Origin: Chamaelirium japonicum
Lineage: Eukaryota; Streptophyta; Magnoliopsida; Liliales; Melanthiaceae
Reading direction: 5' to 3'
Assembly (NCBI GenBank): GCA_947650365.1
Contig: OX393553.1
Span: 39,913,949-39,977,948, forward strand
DNA length: 64,000 bases
The stretch's first letter is position 1, and every line of letters starts with the position of its first letter. Made by a program: the position numbers and the translations under genes. Positions 57,346 through 64,000 of the stretch are shown here, in pieces. The notes below the pieces were generated by a model, which was not told the DNA's origin, did not search any database, and saw nothing but the letters and a program-made list of their open reading frames with translations.

Positions 57346-60300
57346 TAAGGTGATGTCAAATTCAAGTAGCAGCAGGGCCCACTTGGCCAGACGTCCGGAA
57401 GCACTGGTCTCGACATGATGTACTTGAGTGGGTCAGCCTTCGAGACGAGTCTGATGGTGTGAGCGAGCATGTAGTGTCGCAGCTTTTTCGTGGCGAAGAT
57501 GAGCGCTAAGCAGACCTTCTCGATTGGGGAGTAATTCAGCTCTGCGCCGACGAGAGTGCGACTTAAGTAGTAGCAAGCTGTCTCCACGCCAAGTTCATTG
57601 TTCTGGGCCAGGAGTGCCCCCAAGGATTGCTCCTGGGCAGTGATGTAGAGGACGAGCGACCTCCCTTGAACCGGTACTGATAGGACTGGCGGCTTCGGTA
57701 GATATGCTTTGATGTTTTGGAGTGCTTCTTGGCACGCTTCATCCCATTTGAACGGCGCTCCTTTCTTCATGAGGCGACTAAAAGGGTGGCACTTTCCGGC
57801 CAGGTTGGCGATGAATCTTCGGATATACACCAAGTGCCCCTGGAGGCCTCTGAGGTCTCGCACTGTCTTTGGTGCGGGCATATTGACGATAGCATCAATT
57901 TTGGATTGATCTATCTCAATGCCACGATGTCGGACGACGAAGCCGAGGAACTTGCCCGAGGAGACTCCGAACGTGCATTTGAGCGGATTCATGCGGAGTT
58001 GGTACCTTCGAAGTCGTTTGAAGATTAGCTCGAGATCTTGTAGATGTGCCGACTTCTTCTTGGATTTCACCACGAGGTCGTCGACATAACACTCCACGTT
58101 TTGATGAAGAATGTCGTCGAAGATTTTCTGCATAGCTCGCTGGTAGGTGGCTCTTGCGTTCTTCAAGCCGAACGGCATTACCTTATAGCAGTAGATTCCT
58201 TTCGGTGTGCGGAATGCCGTGAGCTCCTCGTCCTTGGGTGCCATCCAAATCTGATTGTAGCCCGATGATCCGTCCATGAAAGTGAGCACCTCGTGACCTG
58301 TCGTCGCGTCCACCATTAGTTCCGTGATCGGCAAGGGGAAGTCGTCCTTTGGACATGCGTTGTTCAAGTCTCTGAAGTCCACGCACACTCGGATTTGGCC
58401 GTTCTTCTTTTTGACGGGGACGACGCTAGAGATCCATGTCGGGTACTTGACCTCTTGAATGAAGCCGGCTTCGATCAATTTGTTGACTTCGCCTTCTATT
58501 TGGGGTACCAGTTCTGGCCGGTAGCGCCTTTGTCCTTGCTTGATAGCGCTGGCTCCGTGTTTGACGCTGAGCTGGTGGACTGCGATTTTGGGATCAAGGC
58601 CCGGCATCTCCTTGTAGGACCATGCGAAGACGTCTCTGTACTCTCTAAGCAGTTTGACGTATGCTGCTTCCTCCTCAGGGGTCAAGAGTGTGCTGATGAA
58701 TATAGGCCGAGGCTCCGTCTCCGTGCCCAAGTTGATTTCCTTCAAGTCATCAACGGTGGACTGCCCCCCTTCTTCGAGGACTGGCGGGGCGTTGGGCAAC
58801 TCGTCGTCCGAAGTAGAAGTGTCACCGTTGTCGGGATCCGTAATGGAGATATGATTAACGGTAGCCATGGGTGGGTGGGTGGGTGTTGAGACGAAGTCCT
58901 CGATTGGCATCCCCAGACGATCGAACGCCGACTTTTTCTTTGATTGTTTGACTGGCCCGAGCCTCTCGAACACGGATGTGCGTTTTCGATTCGACCAGTC
59001 TTTACCACCTCTGGTTTGCTTCCGGAACAAGGCTTGCCATCGAGCCCGTCGTCGTCTTCTCCTGCTGTCTGGATGGCTGAGGTAGGTAGAGAGTGCATCG
59101 GAGATTGTCGATCCTTCAGCTGCTTCATCTACCATCCTCGCCTCGATGTAGTTCGAGGTGAAGGTCTTCTTTGCTGCGGTTCTGATGACCAACGGAGCTT
59201 GACTGGAGCCGATGCCTCGGCGGTTCGGGGGAATTTGTTCTCCGTTTTGAAACAGTCGAGCTTGAATTCTCGTCATCCCATGTGGAGTTGCTGCTGGTGG
59301 GAGTGTGCCCATGGCGCTTTCCTCGTTGTATCCGGCTCTGAACAGCAACTGGGTAGTATTTTGCCCCCAACTCCCTTCTGGCTTGAATCCGAGTTGCTCG
59401 AGGTCTGCTGATTCGACGGGTCTACTCGGGTTCGGAGCTTGCGTCAGACTGGGTAATGGCACCGTCATTTCTTGCAGAGTGATGACATTGGCCTGAGATA
59501 ACGACGGGGCCAGCTTTCTTGTCGGAGTAGAAGGTGATCGCTCGGATTTACGGAGCCACTGCGGCGCAAGACGCAGGACAGGCGCCGTTTGGATTGGCAA
59601 CGGGGTATGTTGCATTGCTCTTGGCTCGAAGCTGATGCGCATCCTTTGCCTAGGTTTCGGCGTTCCTTGGACTTTGAGTCTTGCCTCGTCAGAGGGTGGC
59701 ATCGGATTCGTGGAAAGAGGAGTCTTGTCCTTCTTTACTTCTTCAATTTTCTGGACTCGAGGGGCTTTAGCTGGAAGAACTTCCGTGACTAAGCCCTTTG
59801 CTTGGTAGAACTTAGCGTCGGCCAAGTGTGCCTCGGCCTCGTTGAATGGCTTGTCGTCCGCAACTATGCACCTCTCCACGCCTTCTTCGTAGTACTTGAG
59901 GCACTGGTGCCAGGTGGATACCACGATGCCATTCTCGTGCAGCCATGGTCTTCCCAACAGGAGGCGATATGATGTCTGGCAATCGATGATGTGGAAGAGG
60001 ACGGTTGTATCTAGCGGGCCGATTGACAGCTTCAGACGAATGATTCCAATAGTGGACTGTCCGCCTTGGTTGAACCCTTGGATGACCAATTGACTGGGCG
60101 AGAGCTGGTCGTTGGTAATGCCGAGTTGCCGCATTGTCTGGATAGGCATGATGTTGACGACAGAGCCACAGTCCAACAGGATTCGGTTCACTGGCTTCTC
60201 CTTGATGTATCCCGAAACGTAAAGAGGCCGGTTGTACAATCGCGCCCCGAGTTGTAGGTCCTCATCCGAAAAGGTTATTGTTGCATCACACGAGTCCATA

Positions 60301-60869
60301 GCTTTGCGCCTTTGATCGTCCTTCCTCTTCCTATTGTAGCTATCCGGATCGGCCAAGGCCGCAGCCATTGCCAGGCGAGCCTTCTTCGGGAGATGCAAAG
60401 CCTCTACGAGCGGCATGTGCAAGATTGCTTCGTCGTGAGAGGCGGTGCCCCCTTTGTCGGAATCGTCTCCCTCATCTGTGGAGTCACCTTCTCCAGAAGT
60501 TTCGCTCTCGTTCTTTCCTTCCGATGCCTCATGGACTTCGACCATGCAACAAGACACCTTGATGTGTTGGTCCGCTGGGAGGAAGTGATCCGGGAAGAAC
60601 TCTTGCAAAGTTGTCGGCTCTGGAAGACTCTGCTGAAGGATATCGTCTTGGCTTGCTGGCGGCACTTTGAACGCCTTCCTCCCCGGAGTCTTGCTTTTCT
60701 TCTTGTAGGTCTTCCGCTTGGTGAATCCCCTCATCACACGGTCTTGTTTGAGCTTCTTTTCTTGCCATGGCTTTCGCCGCCGCGGTAGCATGACCCATGC
60801 TTCTTCATCGGTGGATTCCCCTTCGCTAGGATGATGGTCGACAGCAGTAACTGGTTCCCTCGAAGGCAC
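57345..60869 (-). pseudogene. pol: Pol N-terminal part: protease, RT, RNase H
   Basis: 1,174 codons are open. Protease: LLDCGSVVNIMP near residue 231-242, with Cys where Gly or Ser is usual after the catalytic Asp. RT: VCVDFRDLNNACPKDDFPLP (~828-847), FMDGSSGYNQI (~864-874), VMPFGLKNA and CYVDDLVVKS (~927-936). The native RNase H (~1,072-1,155) has LYITAQEQSLGALLAQ, with the catalytic Asp replaced, as often in Tat elements that carry a second RNase H. The frame ends after SRPVLPD; the expected continuation is in another frame, so one base was gained or lost near 57,400. The first ATG (60,869) is not the true start; the frame is continuous upstream to the TAA at 61,020. Confidence 0.88.
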
Positions 60870-60885
60870 TTGTTCTTCCTGAGGC

Positions 60886-61297
60886 TCTACTGGCTCGTCT
60901 TCCGATCCCCAGCCGGTGGGCTTGATTTCGTCGATTGGAACGGACGGAGGCCTTGAGTAGAGGACGTAATAGTCGAACTTCTCCGAAGGCTGGCCCAGCA
61001 GACCGACTTCCGGATCTCCTTACTCGTATCTTTCCCGAAGAGCGCGTTGGGACATAGCTTGACTGGAAGGGACTTGCTCTTCTCGAGGTTCCACTGGCTC
61101 GTCTTCCGATCCCCAACCGGTGGGCTTGATTTCGTCGATTGGAACGGACGGAGGCCTTGAGTAGAGGACGTAATAGTCGAACTTCCCCGAAGGCTGGCCC
61201 AGCAGACTGACTTCTGGATCTCCTTGCTCGTATCTCCTTTGGAGCGCTCGTTGGGATGCAGTATTGCTTGGAAGAGGTGCTGGTGTGAGCGATGGTT
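60886..61297. repeat. 204-bp in-frame tandem duplication between gag and pol
   Basis: The segment coding for LLGQPS, KFDYYVLYSRPPSVPIDEIK and PTGWGSEDEPVEP occurs twice, 204 bp (68 codons) apart, with a few differences. The non-autonomous Tat element has one copy (near 13,600-13,720). Confidence 0.9.
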
Positions 61298-63224
61298 GCC
61301 CCCAGGGCAGCGGCGTTTCATCCTCGGTGAACGTAGGAATACGTTGACGTCGCTTCGAGACTTTTGGCTGGGAAGTTGACTTAGCGATTGGAGCTTGACG
61401 GTTGATGCGCAATTTGGGCATGCTTCGCCGAGCAGCAACGAGCACCGGCGAGAAGGAGCCGAAGGTGATGGACGTCATATTGGCCGTAGCAACCTCTCCG
61501 GAGTCGATCTTTATCTTCCCTTGCTTAGCGAGCGCCATGATTCTTTCCTTGAAGACGAAGCATCTTTCAATGGGATGACTCACCACCCGGTGGTATTTGC
61601 AGAAGAGAGGGTCGTCGACGCGATGCATCTGCTCGGGCCTCTTCGAAGGAGGGAGCTCTATCATCTTCTCTTGCAGCAGTTGGTCGAACATAGAGGAGAC
61701 TTCCGAGTCTGGGAAGGGGTATTCCTTGGCTTCGAGCTCTTCTAGAGTCATCCTTTGTCTCAGAGGCGGCGGTACAGCGACGCCCTTCTTCTGATCTGGC
61801 TTGCCACCGATCTTGAGCGGCTTGGAGGTTGGAGCGACATCAGCAACGTTGACTTGCTTTGGTTTTGGTGCCTGCGGCTTATCCTTCTTCTCTACCTTCA
61901 AGAAGTCCTTGTTCTTTGAGTCCCCGCGGTTTGCTAGGCTGAGTTCCATGTCATGAGCCTGAGTTGCGAGTTCTTCGAAAGACCGAGGCTTGATACCTTT
62001 GAGGATGTAGAGCAGACCCCAGTGCATGCCTTGGGTGCACATCTCGATGGCCGAGTCTTCAGACAAGCGGTCTCGTGAATTCAGCGCGAGGTTCCTCCAT
62101 CTGTCGATGTAGTCGATCACCGGCTCGTCCTTCCTTTGCTTGACTGCAGTAAGCTCGGTCATGCTGACGGTTCGTCTGGTGCTGTAGAAGCGATTGAGGA
62201 ACTCCCTCTCTATCTGATCCCAGCTGTCGATGGTCCCTGAAGGAAGATCAACGTACCAGTCGAACGCGTTGCCTTTGAGGGTGCAAATGAATTGCTTCAC
62301 CATCTCGTCGCCATATGTGCCGGCATTATTGCAGGTCTCGATGAAGTGGGCGACGTGCTGTCTTGGATTTCCCTTTCCGTCGAAGTGCTGGAACTTTGGT
62401 GGCTGGAATTCGACTGGGAAGCGTAGCTGCTGGATCCTCGCAGTGTAGGGCTTCGAGTATGCCGCCGTGATCGGAGAAAGGCCACTGTCGTGGGAGCGCA
62501 TCATGTCGGCTATCAATGCTTGGACTTGCTGAGCATTCATCGTTGCCGTTGTCGGAGGTTGTGTGGCCACCGAGGCTGGCGCTGGGGAGACGATTTCCAA
62601 TGGGACGGGAGCCGAGGAGAGCGCTGGAGTAACTGCTTGAACCGTCGGAGCAACTTCTGCAGGAGCGGGAGTTGAAGACGGAACTGGAGCGGCTACTGGA
62701 GAAGCGACGGGTTGGCCAACTGCTGCAGCGTCCTTCGCGCTTAGCTTTTGGAGCAGAGTGTTGATGTGACGATCCTTCTCCTCCATTAGCCGAGTAATCT
62801 GCGCCATGTGCTCGTTCATCTGCATGACTTGGAGCTGAAGAGCGGACGGAGGGTGGTGACGGAGAACGTCTCGGTGTTGCATGTTCGCATCCTCGCCATC
62901 ATCATCGGAGACGTAGTTACGCCGACTTGCTTCTGGCTGATAATTGATGTTTGCCCCCTGCAGAGGAGGTGCAACGTCTGCTGGAGAACCCGAACGGGTT
63001 CGGGGTTGGGGCTGGTCCTCCCCAAACTTCTGGACATGGGCTCCAGGATCGAGGCTCGTTTCTTCAAGCACCAGGGCCTCGGCGGCGCTTTGGCGAGCAT
63101 CTTCGGTAGTAGCTTCCGGCACGAAGACGTCCGCAAGAGTCCGAGTACGCCGAGTGTATACGCGTACCATTGGAGGAGCATCACTGTATGCGCAAAAAAG
63201 GTACGGGTCGGCTTTATTGCACAA
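61020..63224 (-). pseudogene. gag: Tat Gag, N-terminus replaced, ends at a nonsense codon
   Basis: 734 codons. Gag core: FDGKGNPRQHVAHF, WYVDLPSGTID, REFLNRFYSTRRTVS, VIDYIDRWRNLAL; knuckle CKYHRVVSHPIERC. The first ~18 residues come from LTR-derived sequence, since the primer site and original gag start (about 45 residues in the other element) are deleted. The ORF ends at TAA 61,020-61,022; the duplicated copy of the same segment has CAA there. Past the stop the same frame is open for 50 codons up to the next ATG, so gag and pol were one frame. Confidence 0.85.
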
Positions 63225-64000
63225 AACGAGATTACAATTGTGGCCGGGACCCGGGTTGCTCGGGTGTAGCGAGTCCGGGTTGCGGCGAGTTTTGATCAGG
63301 GGATTGTGGGAAAGATCTTCTGGGGGATCCCTTTGATCCGCGTCTCCACGTGGTGTTCGTGCGAGAGCTCTGAAGGGGCTGCCCAGGACAGGGGTTTTAC
63401 AGGGAGAGGGTTTTGGAGAGGCTAAGGAATGTCCACCGTTGCTTGGTCCCTTCCGTGCTTCGCGCTTTCTCGGCTAGGGGGGTTTTCGGCTTCGTTCCTC
63501 GGTCTTCGTGTCTTCCTCGTTCCTTGCTTGACCTCGGTGTCCTTGATCGTCGGTTCGCGGCGTCGATCGAGCTTTTGGCGTTGGCTTTGGCTTTGGCTTT
63601 TTGGCTTTAGCTTGGCTCCGGCGTGGCTCTGGCTTTTGCTTTGCTTTGGCGCTTGCACTTGGACGTAGCTGGGAGAGACTTGCGATGCTTTCGTTCTTCC
63701 GGACTTAGCGTCGTATCGGCTAGAACGTGCGGTGCTTTTGCTCGTGGCCGGCGTAGTCGCTTGGCTTTGGCACTTGCGTTGCTTTGGCGCGGGCTTTACT
63801 GGGGCTTTGCTTTGGCTTCTTGCGTTGGCTTTAGCTTCAGCGTCAACTCGATCTTCTTCCTCGAACGACGTGGGCTACTTCTTCGGTGCTTCGATGGCTT
63901 GCGTGTTGACGGGACTTCTCTTCTTCTCCGGGCTTCTTTGGCGTGATCAGAGTCGAAGGATGCTTTCGAAGATGGTGGGGGTAGCACCGATCTCCGTGCG
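63185..64000 (-). repeat. 5' LTR of the second Tat element, partial
   Basis: It matches the start of 48,433-50,481 in the same orientation (GCGGCGAGTTTTGATCAGGG, CTCCACGTGGTGTTCG, CGTGGCTCTGGCTTTTGC). The rest lies beyond the window. Its inner edge reads CGCATACA on the minus strand and joins directly to gag sequence without a primer site. Confidence 0.85.

Larger units (their letters stand above)
48433..64000 (-). mobile_element. Autonomous-type Tat-lineage Ty3/gypsy element with antisense gene, runs off the window
   Basis: Element order on the minus strand: 5' LTR (from 63,185, partial), gag, protease, RT, RNase H, second RNase H, integrase, then a 5-kb 3' region with an antisense PMD gene, the polypurine tract and the 3' LTR. 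The 3' LTR starts TGTAGACACACG and ends CGCGTCCACA. The base flank at 48,428-48,432 is ACAGT; the matching duplication would be beyond the window. The junction between 5' LTR and gag lacks the primer site and gag start, and the gag-pol frame has one nonsense change and one frameshift, so this copy is not competent. Confidence 0.9.

Noticed and set aside
57345-60869. Plus-strand ORFs inside the Tat pol region (e.g. 60,312-60,788 and 58,395-58,889)
   Set aside because: Shadows of the minus-strand pol frame, which has clear RT and protease motifs.

Overview
The window is plant nuclear DNA, almost all of it nested transposable elements. Evidence for a plant: a Cassandra TRIM whose LTRs carry 5S rRNA-like sequence, Tat and Tekay-type Ty3/gypsy elements, a Ty1/copia element, several MITEs, and the first exon of a mitochondrial-type RCC1-repeat gene. 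That GC-rich exon and the element mix suggest a monocot, but this is inference. No prokaryotic genes, CRISPR arrays or operons are present.

Layout. 1-4,064: a chain of palindromic foldback/MITE-like elements, each bounded by (TA)n, (CT)n or (GA)n microsatellites. 4,065-6,247: AT-rich DNA that is probably intron 1 of the RCC1-family gene, whose exon 1 lies on the minus strand at 6,248-6,512; its promoter abuts a Mutator-type MITE with a perfect 9-bp target duplication. 7,230-9,194 and 21,810-23,050: remnants of a copia element and of an old gypsy element. The gypsy remnant is split by a Cassandra TRIM (9,195-21,809). One Cassandra LTR is itself split by a Tat-lineage element (9,460-21,344) with near-identical 2,016-bp LTRs, a 1,136-codon gag-derived ORF and no RT, RNase H or integrase. 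23,378-24,519 and 34,293-34,480: a ~200-bp satellite split by a Ty1/copia element (24,520-34,287). 35,190-35,284 and 44,039-44,780: a ~65-bp minisatellite split by a Tekay/Del-like chromovirus (35,285-44,038). 44,780-48,432: intergenic DNA with a Helitron-like element, a 130-bp (CT)n tract, two PIF/Harbinger MITEs and an LTR remnant. 48,433-64,000: a second Tat element on the minus strand, cut by the right edge, coding for gag, protease, RT, RNase H, an extra RNase H and integrase.

The most interesting content is in the two Tat elements and the Tekay element. The minus-strand Tat element carries, antisense to its own genes, a plant mobile domain (PMD) and coiled-coil gene (52,046-55,222) whose frame is continuous only if two introns are removed; the non-autonomous Tat element keeps relics of the same antisense gene. 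That non-autonomous element probably depends on a pol supplied by a relative. The Tekay element has a 76-bp GT-AG interval exactly at the gag/protease boundary, whose removal restores one frame. The autonomous elements carry nonsense changes, many of them Gln-to-stop or Trp-to-stop, which looks like decay of methylated cytosines.
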